A stretch of 64,000 nucleotides of DNA. Origin: Blastococcus aurantiacus. GTDB taxonomy: Bacteria; Actinomycetota; Actinomycetes; Mycobacteriales; Geodermatophilaceae. Below the pieces are notes generated by a model, which saw only the letters and a list, made by a program, of their open reading frames with translations, had not been told where the DNA came from and made no database searches. Within the stretch, counting starts at the first letter, position 1. Each line of letters opens with the position of its first letter. The stretch is from NCBI RefSeq assembly GCF_900102425.1, contig NZ_FNBT01000004.1, positions 248,001 through 312,000 on the forward strand. The letters are read 5' to 3'. The position numbers and the translations under genes were made by a program. This document shows positions 16,264 through 26,000 of this stretch, piece after piece.

Positions 16264-19200
16264 CCTCCGAGGTGGAGATCCCGCGCCGCGCCGTCGTCCG
16301 GCTCGTGCGGTTCGGCTTCGAGGACGGCGAGCGCGCCGCGCGGCTGCTGTCCCACCCCGACCTCGGGCTGTGGGACCTCGAGCGCAACGAGCCGGCCGAT
16401 CCCGAGGCCGGGCCGGTCGTCGCGGCGCTGGCCCGCGCCGGTGACCCCGACCTCGCGGTCCGCTCCCTGCACCGGCTGATCGAGGCGCTCGACGAGGCCG
16501 ACGAGACCGGTGGGTGGGCCGCCTCGCTGCTTGCCCGGCTGCGCGGGTCGGCGCTGCTGCGCAGCCGGCTGCTGGCGGTGCTGGGCGCCAGCTCTGGGCT
16601 GGCCGACCACCTGGCCGCCCACCCCGACGACTGGACGGTCCTCGACGACGGGGAAACCGGCATGGCCCGGCCGACACCGCAGGCGCTGGAACGGCAGATG
16701 CTCACGGCCGTCGGCGCGGATCCGGACGACCCGCCCTGGGGCGTCCGGCTGGGCAAGGGCGCGCCCGACGCCTCGCCGCCCCGCGTCTCGGCCCTGCGGC
16801 TGGCCTACCGGCGGGCCATCCTGTCCCTCGCCGGCCGCGACCTCGGGGACAACCTGCCGGCCGAGGACGCCGCGGCGGAGCTGGCCGACATCGCCGCCGC
16901 GGTGCTCACCGCGGGGCTGGCGCTGGCCGTGGGGGAGCAGCCCGCCGACGCGGCCGCCTGCCGGCTCTCGGTCATCGCGCTCGGCAAGACCGGCGGACGG
17001 GAGCTCAACTACGTCAGCGACGTCGACGTCGTCTTCGTCGGCGAGCCGGTGGACCCCTCGGACTCCGACAGCGCCGCCCTGAGCAGCGCCACCCGGGTGG
17101 CCGCCGCGCTCATGCGGATCTGCCGCGAGGCGGCCTGGGAGGTCGACGCCGCGCTGCGCCCCGAGGGCAAGGCCGGCGTGCTCGTGCGCACCGTCGCCGG
17201 GCACTCGGCCTACTACGAGCAGTGGGCCAGCACGTGGGAGTTCCAGGCGCTGCTGAAGATGCGCCCGGTCGCGGGCGACCCCGACCTGGGGCGCGACTAC
17301 GTCGAGGCGCTGTGGCCGATGGTGTGGCGCGCCGGGGACCGGCCCGGCTTCGTCGGCGAGGTGCAGGCCATGCGCCGCCGCGTGGAGGACAACATCCCCG
17401 CGGGACAGGCCGAGCGCGAGCTCAAGCTGGGCCGCGGCGGGCTGCGCGACGTCGAGTTCGCCGTCCAGCTGCTGCAACTCGTGCACGGCCGGGCCGACCC
17501 GACGCTCCGGGTGGGCGGCACCCTGCCCGCGCTGCTGGCGCTGTCGGCCGGCGGGTACGTCGGCCGGGACGACGCCGCGACGCTGATCGCCTCCTACCGC
17601 TTCCTGCGCACCGTCGAGCACCGGCTGCAGCTCCTGCGGCTCCGGCGCACCCACCTGCTGCCCACCGACGAGCAGCAGCTCCGCTGGCTGGCCCGCTCGC
17701 TGGGCTACAAGCCCGACGCCCGGGGCGGCGCCGTCGACGTGCTGCAGGCCGAGCTCGCCCTGCACACCCGCGAGGTGCGGCGCCTGCACGAGAAGCTCTT
17801 CTACCGGCCGCTGCTGTCGGCGGTGGCCCGGGTGCCGGGGGAGCACCTCCAGCTGGGCTCCAAGGCTGCCGGCGACTGGCTTCGGGCCCTGGGCTTCGGC
17901 GACCCCCACGCCGCGCTGCGGCACCTCGCGGCGCTGACCGGTGGCGTCTCGCGGTCGGCGTCGATGCAGAAGTACCTGCTGCCGGTGCTGCTGCAGACCT
18001 TCGCGTCCTGCCCGAACCCCGACGCCGGGCTGCTGGCCTACCGGCAGGTCAGCGAGGCCCTCGGCGGCAACCAGTGGTTCCTGCGGCTGCTGCGCGACGA
18101 GGGGCAGGTGGCCGAGCGGCTCGCGCAGCTGCTGGGCTCCAGCCAGTACGTCGCCGGGCTGCTCACCCGAACCCCCGAGGCGCTGCGCCTGCTCGCCCAC
18201 GACGCCGAGCTCGAGCCGCGCGGCGTGGCGGCGCTGACCAAGGCGTGGCGCCAGGCGGCCGGCCGGGCCGGCGACCCGCAGGCGAGCATGCACGTGCTCC
18301 GCGGACTGCGCCGCCAGGAGCTGCTGCGGATCGCCTGCGCCGACCTGCTGGGACGCCTCGACGTGCTGCGCGTCGGCGAGGCGCTGACCGACGTCGCCGT
18401 CGCCACCCTGCAGACCGGCCTGGACGTCGCCCTGCGCGCCCAGGCGCTGGACTCCGGTACCGACGTGGCGGACCTGCCGATGGACATGGCGGTCATCGGC
18501 ATGGGCCGGCTCGGGGGCGGCGAGATGGGCTACGGCTCCGACGCCGACGTCCTGTTCGTGCACCGGCCACGGGCGGGTGCCGAGGACGGCGCGGCGACGG
18601 CGACCGCGAACGCGGTGGCGCACACGCTGCGGCGGCTGCTCGCCGAACCCGCGCCCGACCCGGCCTTCGAGATCGACGCCGACCTCCGGCCCGAGGGCCG
18701 CCAGGGCGCCATGGTCCGCAGCCTGTCGGCGTTCCGCGAGTACTACGAGCGCTGGATGTCGGTCTGGGAGGTGCAGGCGCTGCTCCGGGCCACACCCGTG
18801 GCCGGCGACGAGCAGCTCGGCGCCGACTTCGTCGCGATGATCGACCCCATCCGCTACCCCGCCGGAGGGCTGGGCGCCGAGCAGGTCGCCGAGATCCGCC
18901 GGATCAAAGCCCGGGTGGAGCGGGAGCGGCTGCCGCGCGGGGCCGACCCGGCCACGCACACCAAGCTCGGGCGGGGCGGGCTGGCCGACGTCGAGTGGAC
19001 CGTCCAGCTGCTGCAACTGCAGCACGGCGCCGACGTCGAGGGGTTGCGGGTCCGCCCGACCGTCCAGGCCCTCGCGGCGGCCGGTGACGCCGAGCTGCTG
19101 GCTCCCGAGGACGCCGACGCCCTGCGTGCGGCCTGGGAGCTCGCCACGCGGGCGCGAAACGCGATCTTCCTGGTGCGGGGACGGCCGAGCGACCAGCTGC

Positions 19201-19355
19201 CCCGGCCGGGACTGGAGCTGGAAGGGGTGGCGCGGGCCTGCGGCTACGGCGCGGACGCGGAGCCCGGCCAGTTCCTCGACGACTACCACCGCACCACGCG
19301 GCACGCGCGCATGGTCGTCGACCACGTGTTCTACGGGCAGGGCACCGAGGGGTGA
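16260..19355 (+). CDS. glnE: Glutamine synthetase adenylyltransferase/deadenylase
   Basis: GlnE reversibly adenylylates glutamine synthetase to tune nitrogen assimilation. The 1,031-residue protein has two nucleotidyltransferase domains: the N-terminal adenylyl-removing domain with GKTGGRELNYVSDVDVVFV near residues 242-260, and the C-terminal adenylylating domain with GMGRLGGGEMGYGSDADVLF near 747-766. Each is followed by a helical bundle (ERELKLGRGGLRDVEFAVQL and HTKLGRGGLADVEWTVQLLQ). Both metal-binding Asp pairs are present. Its GTG start overlaps the amidotransferase stop. The likely target is the glnA product at 31.5-32.9 kb, which keeps the adenylylation Tyr. Confidence 0.97.
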   Translation: MTSEVEIPRRAVVRLVRFGFEDGERAARLLSHPDLGLWDLERNEPADPEAGPVVAALARAGDPDLAVRSLHRLIEALDEADETGGWAASLLARLRGSALLRSRLLAVLGASSGLADHLAAHPDDWTVLDDGETGMARPTPQALERQMLTAVGADPDDPPWGVRLGKGAPDASPPRVSALRLAYRRAILSLAGRDLGDNLPAEDAAAELADIAAAVLTAGLALAVGEQPADAAACRLSVIALGKTGGRELNYVSDVDVVFVGEPVDPSDSDSAALSSATRVAAALMRICREAAWEVDAALRPEGKAGVLVRTVAGHSAYYEQWASTWEFQALLKMRPVAGDPDLGRDYVEALWPMVWRAGDRPGFVGEVQAMRRRVEDNIPAGQAERELKLGRGGLRDVEFAVQLLQLVHGRADPTLRVGGTLPALLALSAGGYVGRDDAATLIASYRFLRTVEHRLQLLRLRRTHLLPTDEQQLRWLARSLGYKPDARGGAVDVLQAELALHTREVRRLHEKLFYRPLLSAVARVPGEHLQLGSKAAGDWLRALGFGDPHAALRHLAALTGGVSRSASMQKYLLPVLLQTFASCPNPDAGLLAYRQVSEALGGNQWFLRLLRDEGQVAERLAQLLGSSQYVAGLLTRTPEALRLLAHDAELEPRGVAALTKAWRQAAGRAGDPQASMHVLRGLRRQELLRIACADLLGRLDVLRVGEALTDVAVATLQTGLDVALRAQALDSGTDVADLPMDMAVIGMGRLGGGEMGYGSDADVLFVHRPRAGAEDGAATATANAVAHTLRRLLAEPAPDPAFEIDADLRPEGRQGAMVRSLSAFREYYERWMSVWEVQALLRATPVAGDEQLGADFVAMIDPIRYPAGGLGAEQVAEIRRIKARVERERLPRGADPATHTKLGRGGLADVEWTVQLLQLQHGADVEGLRVRPTVQALAAAGDAELLAPEDADALRAAWELATRARNAIFLVRGRPSDQLPRPGLELEGVARACGYGADAEPGQFLDDYHRTTRHARMVVDHVFYGQGTEG

Positions 19356-19371
19356 TCGAGCGCTGTGGGCG

Positions 19372-20823
19372 TCAGGCGCTGTGGAGCCCGAGCTGACCGA
19401 GCTCGCCTTCAGGGGCGAGCGGGGCGGTGGGGCCTGCCAGGATGAGCCGGTTGTCCATCAGCTGCACGGAGATCGGCCGCTCGCCGAGCCGGGTCATCAC
19501 CGCGACTCCGGTGGTCTCGTCGCAGCCGTTGAGCACGACCGCGGTCCGGTCCTCGCTGTGGATCACCTCGTCGGTCGCCCGCAACCGAGCGCGCAGCTCG
19601 GGTGCCCGGCGCGGGACGACGGCGAGCACGGCGATGTCGGACCGCGCTGTCCGGGACTGGACCGGGCGGCCGTCGGTGACGGCGGCCATGCGCGCGATCT
19701 CCGCGCGGACGACGCCGGCGAGGAGGTCGGCGCTGCGGTCCCAGGAGAAGCACCCGGCCCACGTCCGGCAGGTCTCGGCGATCTGGTCGGCCCGTACCGG
19801 GTCGGCCAGACAGCGCAGGGCGTCGGTCAGGGCCGCGCCGAGCTGCCGCGGCTCGTCCACCAGCCAGCCGGTCTCGCCGTCGAGGACCGAGTCCCGCACG
19901 CCCGGCACCCGCAGCGCGAGGCACGGGACGCCCCAGGCGGCCGCCTCGAGGACCGAACAGCCCCACCCCTCTGCCTGCGAGGTCGAGGTGGTCAGCCAGG
20001 CCCGCGAGAGCAGCTCGTCACGGACCTCGTCGGAGGCCCGCCCGTGGAAGGTGACGGTCGCCTGCATGCCCAGCTCGTCGGCGAGGCTCTCCAGGCGGGC
20101 CCGGTCCGGTCCGTCGCCCACGATGTCGACCCGCAGGCCGGGAATCGACTCCGCGACCGTGCGCAGGTGGCCGAGCAGCAGGTCGATGCGCTTGTGCGGC
20201 ACGAGCCGGCTCACCAGCGCGATGGTCGGCTCGGCGGCTCGCCGGATTCCCGCCGGCGGCAGCTCGACGGTCCCGTTCGGGACGACGAAGATCGGCCCGC
20301 GCCACCCCAACCGGTCCCGCAGCTCGTGCCGTGTCGACGGCGAGACCGCCACTACCGGCCGGTCCCCGTAGACGCGGCGCGCCGCTGGGCCCTCGAGCCA
20401 CCGGCCCAGGGCGGCGACGGGCGCGGGGAAGTGCGTGCCGAACTGGTCCTGGTGCACGTGGTGGACGAGCTGCACCACCGGCGTCCGCCGGCCGGCGAAC
20501 AGTGGCGCGAAGAAGGGCGTCCCGTTCTGGCAGTCCACGACGGCGTCGAAGTGCCCACGGGCGACGCTCCCGCGCAGGGCCGTGCGCGGATAGACCGTCA
20601 GCTCGCCCCCGGCCCGGAGGATGTGCATCCCGTCGAGCCGCTCGTGCTCGGGCTCTCCGGGCACCGCGGCCGTCAGCCAGGTGACGTGGGCGCCGGACCT
20701 GACCCAGCGTGACCCGATCTCGTGCATGTACTGCTCGGCACCGCCGGCCAGGGGATGACGGACGTCGCGCCAGTTCAGGACGAGGATCCGGAAGCCGCGC
20801 AGCTGCTCGGAGTTGCCGATCAC
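19372..20823 (-). CDS. GT4 glycosyltransferase with C-terminal extension
   Basis: The first 380 residues are a GT-B fold glycosyltransferase of family 4: LNWRDVRHPLAGGAEQYMHE near the N-terminus, FVVPNGTVELP, LVSRLVPHKRIDLLLGHLRT, and the nucleotide-sugar site TSTSQAEGWGCSVLEAAAWG. It probably adds a sugar to an envelope glycan using a GDP- or UDP-sugar. Residues about 385-483 form an extra domain beginning SDIAVLAVVPRRAPELRARL that I do not recognise. Its GTG start overlaps the stop of the GT2 gene, so the two are translationally coupled. It is convergent with glnE, 16 bases apart. Confidence 0.87.
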   Translation of the reverse strand: MIGNSEQLRGFRILVLNWRDVRHPLAGGAEQYMHEIGSRWVRSGAHVTWLTAAVPGEPEHERLDGMHILRAGGELTVYPRTALRGSVARGHFDAVVDCQNGTPFFAPLFAGRRTPVVQLVHHVHQDQFGTHFPAPVAALGRWLEGPAARRVYGDRPVVAVSPSTRHELRDRLGWRGPIFVVPNGTVELPPAGIRRAAEPTIALVSRLVPHKRIDLLLGHLRTVAESIPGLRVDIVGDGPDRARLESLADELGMQATVTFHGRASDEVRDELLSRAWLTTSTSQAEGWGCSVLEAAAWGVPCLALRVPGVRDSVLDGETGWLVDEPRQLGAALTDALRCLADPVRADQIAETCRTWAGCFSWDRSADLLAGVVRAEIARMAAVTDGRPVQSRTARSDIAVLAVVPRRAPELRARLRATDEVIHSEDRTAVVLNGCDETTGVAVMTRLGERPISVQLMDNRLILAGPTAPLAPEGELGQLGLHSA

Positions 20824-21707
20824 GGCGCGAACCCGGCCGCCACGCGCTGCAGCTGCAGCACGGTGAGGAAGGCGGACATCCCGTCGCGCAACGGGGAGAA
20901 CGACGATCCTTCCGCATGGCTCCACGAGACGGGGACCTCCACGATCTCCGCGCCCGCGCTCTGCAGGTGTCCCAGCAGCTCGACGTCGAAGGCGAAGCCC
21001 GTGGTCCGGCAGGTGACCAGCGCCGGCACGAGCGCGGCCCGGTCGAAGAACTTGAAGCCGCACTGGGTGTCGTGCACCCCCGAGACGAGGCTGCGGGTTG
21101 CCATGCGGAACGCGGCACCGCCCAGCCGGCGGGTCGCGGGCTGGTGCTGGACGAAACGGGCTCCGGGGGCGTGCCGTGACCCGACGACCGCCGTCGCACC
21201 TGCCTCGAGGTGAGCCATCACGATGGAGAGGGTCTCGACCGGGGTGGCGAGATCGGCGTCGAAGAAGCCGACGAAGCGCGACCGACTGCCCAGCAGCGCC
21301 CGCCGGACGGCCGCGCCCTTCCCGGGCCGCGCGCAGCCGACGAGCTCCAGCGGCACGGCCTCGTCCCTCGCCGCTCTGAAGGCGCGCACGACGTCGGCGG
21401 TCCCGTCCGAGCTGCCGTTGTCCACGACGACCACGCGGGAGGACCAGGCCTGCTCGCGGAGGAAGTCGACCGTGCGTCGCAGCGTCTCCGGCAGACGCGT
21501 CGCCTCGTTGTAGGCGGGGATCGCCACCTCGAGGTCGACGGTCGGCCGGAGCGCGGGGAGCACCGCCGAGCACTCGGTCGCCGGCGCGGCGTCGCGCTGA
21601 TCCCGCACCTGGACGAGGACGGGCCGCTCGGCGTGGGCCATGCCCGTCGATCCGCCCGTCGGGCCTGTTCTGGGCATACCGCCCGCGGCGAGTGCGCTTC
21701 GAGTCAT
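20820..21707 (-). CDS. GT2 glycosyltransferase (dolichyl-P-glucose synthase-like)
   Basis: This is a 295-residue GT-A glycosyltransferase: VAIPAYNEATRLPETL at residues 61-76, VVDNGSSDGT at 95-104, the metal-binding FFDADLATP with DAD at 150-152, and GVHDTQCGFKFFDR. The last segment is typical of dolichyl/polyprenyl-phosphate beta-glucosyltransferases, which would supply a lipid-linked sugar donor to GT-C enzymes such as the AftD-like protein nearby. ATG 21707 is chosen for its GGAGGAAAG site 8 bases upstream; the frame continues further but without support. The N-terminal 50 residues are low-complexity. Overlaps the GT4 gene by four bases. Confidence 0.87.
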   Translation of the reverse strand: MTRSALAAGGMPRTGPTGGSTGMAHAERPVLVQVRDQRDAAPATECSAVLPALRPTVDLEVAIPAYNEATRLPETLRRTVDFLREQAWSSRVVVVDNGSSDGTADVVRAFRAARDEAVPLELVGCARPGKGAAVRRALLGSRSRFVGFFDADLATPVETLSIVMAHLEAGATAVVGSRHAPGARFVQHQPATRRLGGAAFRMATRSLVSGVHDTQCGFKFFDRAALVPALVTCRTTGFAFDVELLGHLQSAGAEIVEVPVSWSHAEGSSFSPLRDGMSAFLTVLQLQRVAAGFAP

Positions 21708-22017
21708 CGGACGCTTTCCTCCGTGCAGCTTCGAGCGCCGAGGTGCGGCGACCGGTGGGCGAGTTCGGTGGTGACCGGAGACGGGAGGATCCGAGAGCGG
21801 TCCGGACGAAGGCCGCGCCCCGGGTCGGGCGAGCACGTCGGTCGCTGGCTCGTCACGTCTCGGTGCTCCCTTCGGCCCCGGCATCGCACTCGGCGCCTGC
21901 TTAGATCCATTGCGCTGCGGGGCCGTCAATATGAAGCGCGTCCCCCCTGAGGTCAAGCCATACATCCCGCGGCGACGACCACTTAATGGGCACGTGTCCT
22001 GGATGGAGTACACCCAA
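21708..22017. other. Divergent intergenic region
   Basis: This gene-free stretch separates the minus-strand GT2 gene and the plus-strand methyltransferase. It should hold both promoters. The right half (21900-22017) is locally less GC-rich, with CAATATGAA at about 21929-21937. I see no clear operator, terminator or small gene. Confidence 0.5.
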
Positions 22018-22746
22018 ATGGATCGTTTGGCCACCTTTTCGCGCTCGCTGCGGCTGTTCCGGGCGTTCAGGAGGGAGCAGGTCGACCCGGCGGGCTTCTA
22101 CGGCGTCCTCGCGGCGGACTCGGTCGCGCAGCTCTCGCGCTGGTCCGATGTGAATGGGCGGTCGGTCCTCGACGTCGGTGGCGGGCCGGGCTACTTCGCC
22201 GACGCTTTCCGAGCAGCAGGCGCCACCTACGTGGGACTGGAGCCGGACGCCGGGGAGCTCACGGCCCGGGGCGGTACCGAACCCGGCACGGTGCGGGCCA
22301 GCGGGGAGGAGCTCCCGATCCGTTCGGCAGCTGTGGACGTCTGCTTCTCGTCCAACGTGCTGGAGCACGTGCCCCGGCCGTGGACGATGACCGCGGAGAT
22401 GGTGCGGGTGACGAAGCCGGGCGGCCTCGTCTACCTGTCCTTCACGCCGTGGTGGTCGCCCTGGGGTGGCCACGAGACCGCGCCGTGGCACTTCCTCGGT
22501 GGGCACCGCGCCGCGCGCCGGTACCGCCGACGGACAGGTCAGGAGCCGAAGAACCGCTTCGGGACGTCGCTGTTCGTGGTCCGGGTGGGTGCGGCCGTGC
22601 GCTGGGCCCGCAGTTGCCCGGACGTGGACCTCGTCGCGGTGTACGCCCGCTACTACCCGTGGTGGGCGTCCTGGGTCGCTCGCGTGCCCGGTCTGCGGGA
22701 AGTTGCTTCGTGGAACGTCGTGCTCGTGATGCGTCGCCGGTCCTGA
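22018..22746 (+). CDS. Class I SAM-dependent methyltransferase
   Basis: The 242-residue protein has motif I LDVGGGPGYF at residues 51-60, an acidic residue for the ribose in GLEPDAGEL, and the post-motif block DVCFSSNVLEHVPRPWTM typical of Methyltransf_11. Its C-terminal part is aromatic and basic (YARYYPWWASWVARVPG). By position within a glycan cluster it may methylate a sugar or lipid-linked intermediate; that is inference. ATG 22018 is favoured over 22003 because GGAG at 22005-22008 then lies at proper spacing. Divergent from the GT pair. Confidence 0.8.
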   Translation: MDRLATFSRSLRLFRAFRREQVDPAGFYGVLAADSVAQLSRWSDVNGRSVLDVGGGPGYFADAFRAAGATYVGLEPDAGELTARGGTEPGTVRASGEELPIRSAAVDVCFSSNVLEHVPRPWTMTAEMVRVTKPGGLVYLSFTPWWSPWGGHETAPWHFLGGHRAARRYRRRTGQEPKNRFGTSLFVVRVGAAVRWARSCPDVDLVAVYARYYPWWASWVARVPGLREVASWNVVLVMRRRS

Positions 22747-23092
22747 GTTGGTCTTCCGTCCGCGCTTATCTGTACTGCTGCCGGTTACGCACAGGATTTA
22801 CGCGCTTCCTCAGCGTGCTGGTCGCAACATTCCATAACTGCACGGACACAAAGCGTCAGCATCACAATGATGTAAGTCGGGGTATGCCCACCGCCGGCTC
22901 GAGAAATGTCGTCTGTACGGTCGAACTTCCGTTCCGAAAGGGCGCCGGGCACGATCCGTCCCTCTAGAGTCCTCGCGTTCGCGTTCCGGAGCCGAGTACC
23001 CGGGAGATCCGGTGCGGACGGGCGGCAGCGGGTGTTCCCGCACCGAGGGAGACGGGGGCGGTCGTGGCCGTACAGGACGGATCGGGTCCTGG
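22747..23092. other. Intergenic region of reduced GC content
   Basis: These 346 bases between the methyltransferase and aftD are clearly less GC-rich than the rest of the window in their first 200 bases (for example ACATTCCATAACTGCAC near 22829 and CACAATGATGTAAGTC near 22864). No conserved protein is encoded in any frame. The stretch probably contains the aftD promoter; a relic of transferred DNA is possible but unproven. Confidence 0.45.
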
Positions 23093-26000
23093 ATGACGAC
23101 GACCGTCGCGGGCGATTCCGTCGACCGGGGGGTGGCTGCCTCGCCGGCCGCCGGCGCGGCTCCCGCGTCGTCGGCCTCGCGGGCTGGAGCGGAGCTGCGC
23201 AGGATGTGGCCGGCGCTGATCTGCCTCGGCTTCGTCATCCTCTGTCTTCTGCAGTCGCCCGGCCAGATCGTCGGGGACACCAAGCTCGACCTGGCCGTGG
23301 ACCCGCTCAAATTCCTGGCGCGTGCCCTGTCGCTGTGGGACCCGCAGGGGTTCGCCGGTCAGCTGCAGTACCAGGCGTACGGCTACCTCTTCCCGATGGG
23401 GCCCTTCTTCTCCGTGGGGAACCTCGTCGGGCTGCCGATGTGGGTGGTCCAGCGACTGTGGCTGGCCGCCCTCCTGTGCACCGCCTTCCTCGGCGTGGTC
23501 CTGCTCGCCCGCCGCCTGCGCATCGGGACGCCGTCGACGGTCCTGCTCGCCGGCATCGCCTACGCGATGGCGCCCCGGATGCTCACCGCGCTGTCCGGCA
23601 CCTCGTTCGAGGTGATCCCGATGGCGCTAGCCCCGTGGGTCCTCGTGCCACTGGCGGGACTGTCGCGGCACGGGTCGGCGAGACGGGCCGCAGCGCTCTC
23701 GGGGCTCGCCGTGTTCTGCGCCGGGGGCGTCAACGCCGTGGCCACGGCCGCCGTCTTCCCCCTCGCGCTGCTGTACCTGGCGACGCGTCCCCCCGGCCGG
23801 CTCCGCCGCAGGCTGATCGGGTGGTGGGTGCTGTGCGTCGGCCTGGCGTCGTTCTGGTGGGCGGTGCCGCTGCTGCTGCTCGGCCGGTACAGCCCCAACG
23901 TCTTCGACTACGTCGAGAGCGCCGGTGACACGACGGCCCCCACGGACGTGCTCAGCGTGCTGCGCGGCACCACGCAGTGGATCGCCGGGATGGCTTCGCC
24001 CTCGTCGGGGCCCTACCTGCCGGCCGGGTGGGCGCTCCTCAAGGACACCCTGCCGGTGGCAGCCACCCTGGCGCTGGCCGTGGCCGGGCTGGTGGCGCTC
24101 ACCCGACGTGACCTGCCCGAGCGCACATGGCTGGTCCTGGGGCTGCTGACCGGCGTCGGGCTGGTGTCGATGGGCCACCTGGCCACCGTGGACGGCGCCT
24201 TGGCGGGTCCGCTGCACTCGGCGCTCGACGGCGGGCTCGCCCCACTGCGCAACGTGCACAAGTTCGATCCGGTGCTGCGGCTCCCTCTGGCGCTCGGCAC
24301 GGCGCACCTGGCCGCCGTCCTCCTGCAGGCGGCGCGACGCGGACGGCAGCCCGGATCCCGGGTCTGGTTCGGCCAGGCCCGGCGGGTGTGCGCCGGCGCC
24401 GTCCTCGCGGCGATCCTGCTCGCGCTGGGTGGATCGGCGTCGCCGGCGCTGGCGGGCCGAATGGCGCCCCCGGCCGGGTTCACGGACGTCCCCGCGCACT
24501 GGCAGGAGACGGCCGACTTCCTCGCCGACCAGCGATCCACCGGGCGGGCTCTCCTGGTCCCGGCCTCGTCCATCGGCAGCTACGAGTGGGGCAGGCCGGG
24601 TGACGAACCGCTCCAGCCGCTGGCGGAGTCACCCTGGGAGGTCCGCTCCGCCATCCCGCTGACGCCCGAGGCGCACATCCGGATGCTGGACGCCGTCGAG
24701 GCACAGCTCGCGCGCGGGAAGGCCTCGGCCGGTCTGTCCCGGTACCTCGGCCGGGGCGGGATCTCCCACCTGGTGCTGCGCAACGACCTCGACATCACCG
24801 ACACGGGCTCGACCCGGACCTCCCTGGTGCGCCAGGCCCTCCTCGGGTCGCCCGGGATCACCCGTGTGGCCTCGTTCGGCGACGACTACCCGCAGGCGGA
24901 GCTGCCCTCGCGCACCCTCCTCGACGCGGGTCTGAGCGAGCCGGCGCCGGCCATCGAGGTCTACGCGGTCGCCGACCCCGCGCCCCGGGCGTGGACGGCA
25001 CCGCTGTCCTCGGCGGTCACCGTCCACGGTGGTCCGGAGGCCGTGCTAGCACTGGAGGAGCGCGGGTTGGTGACCGGGCGGCCGACGCTGCTCGCCGGGG
25101 AGTCCTCCGTCGGAACCCGGTCCACCATGGTCAGCGACGCGTTGCTACGCCGGGAACGGGCCTTCGGGCGGGTGATCGGCGCGACCTCCGGCGGTCTGAC
25201 CGCGGACGCACCCACGATGGCGGACGAGCCGGCCGCGGACTACGCCTTGCCAGGACTGGCTCAGGCGCAGAGCGTCGTCGAGTACGTCGGCGCGACCCCG
25301 ACCGCGTCGAGCTCGGCATCGGACCTCGGGACGCTCGCCGGCAACCGGCCCGAGGCCCAGCCGTGGGCGGCGGTGGACTCCGACCTGTCCACCGCATGGC
25401 GGCCGGCGGACGTCGCCGACCGGTCCCGCCCGGACTGGTGGCGGCTCACGACCGAGCAGCCGTTCGTCGCCTCGCAGGTCACCGTCGCGCTCGGCGCGGA
25501 CTTCGGCGGGAACCGGCCGGACGAGCTGCGGCTGACGACCGACGTCGGCACGGAGGTCGTGCGGGTCAGGAACACCGGAGAGCCGCAGGTCCTCCCGCTG
25601 CCGGCGGGGTCGTCGAGGACGCTGACGATCAGCGGGACGTCGACCGGCGCGGACGCCCCGGCGCTGGTGCTGGTGGAGGTGGCCGTCCGCGGCGTCGACG
25701 TGGACCGGACGGTGGTCACCCCCACCCCGTCGGCCGCGGCGGACGTCTACGCGTTCGAGGCGGTGCCCGGGCGTCCCGGCTGCCTCACCCTGGCCGGTGG
25801 CTCCGTCCGCTGCGCCGCCGAGCTGGTGACCGGTAGCGAGGAGCCCGTGGCGCTCGACCGGGTGTTCACGACTCTCGAGGCGGCGGACCACGACCTCACC
25901 GTCACGGCGGTCCCCCGTCCGGGCGCCGCGCTCGACGCCCTGCTCGCGGCGATCAGGGGCGGTGTGCGGGCGGCGGCCAGCAGCGTCGAGGTGTCCGACC

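Noticed and set aside
16011-19325. 1,104-residue antisense open frame over glnE
   Set aside because: Typical GC-rich antisense shadow; repetitive Arg/Gly/His/Val composition and no family match, while the plus strand encodes full glnE.
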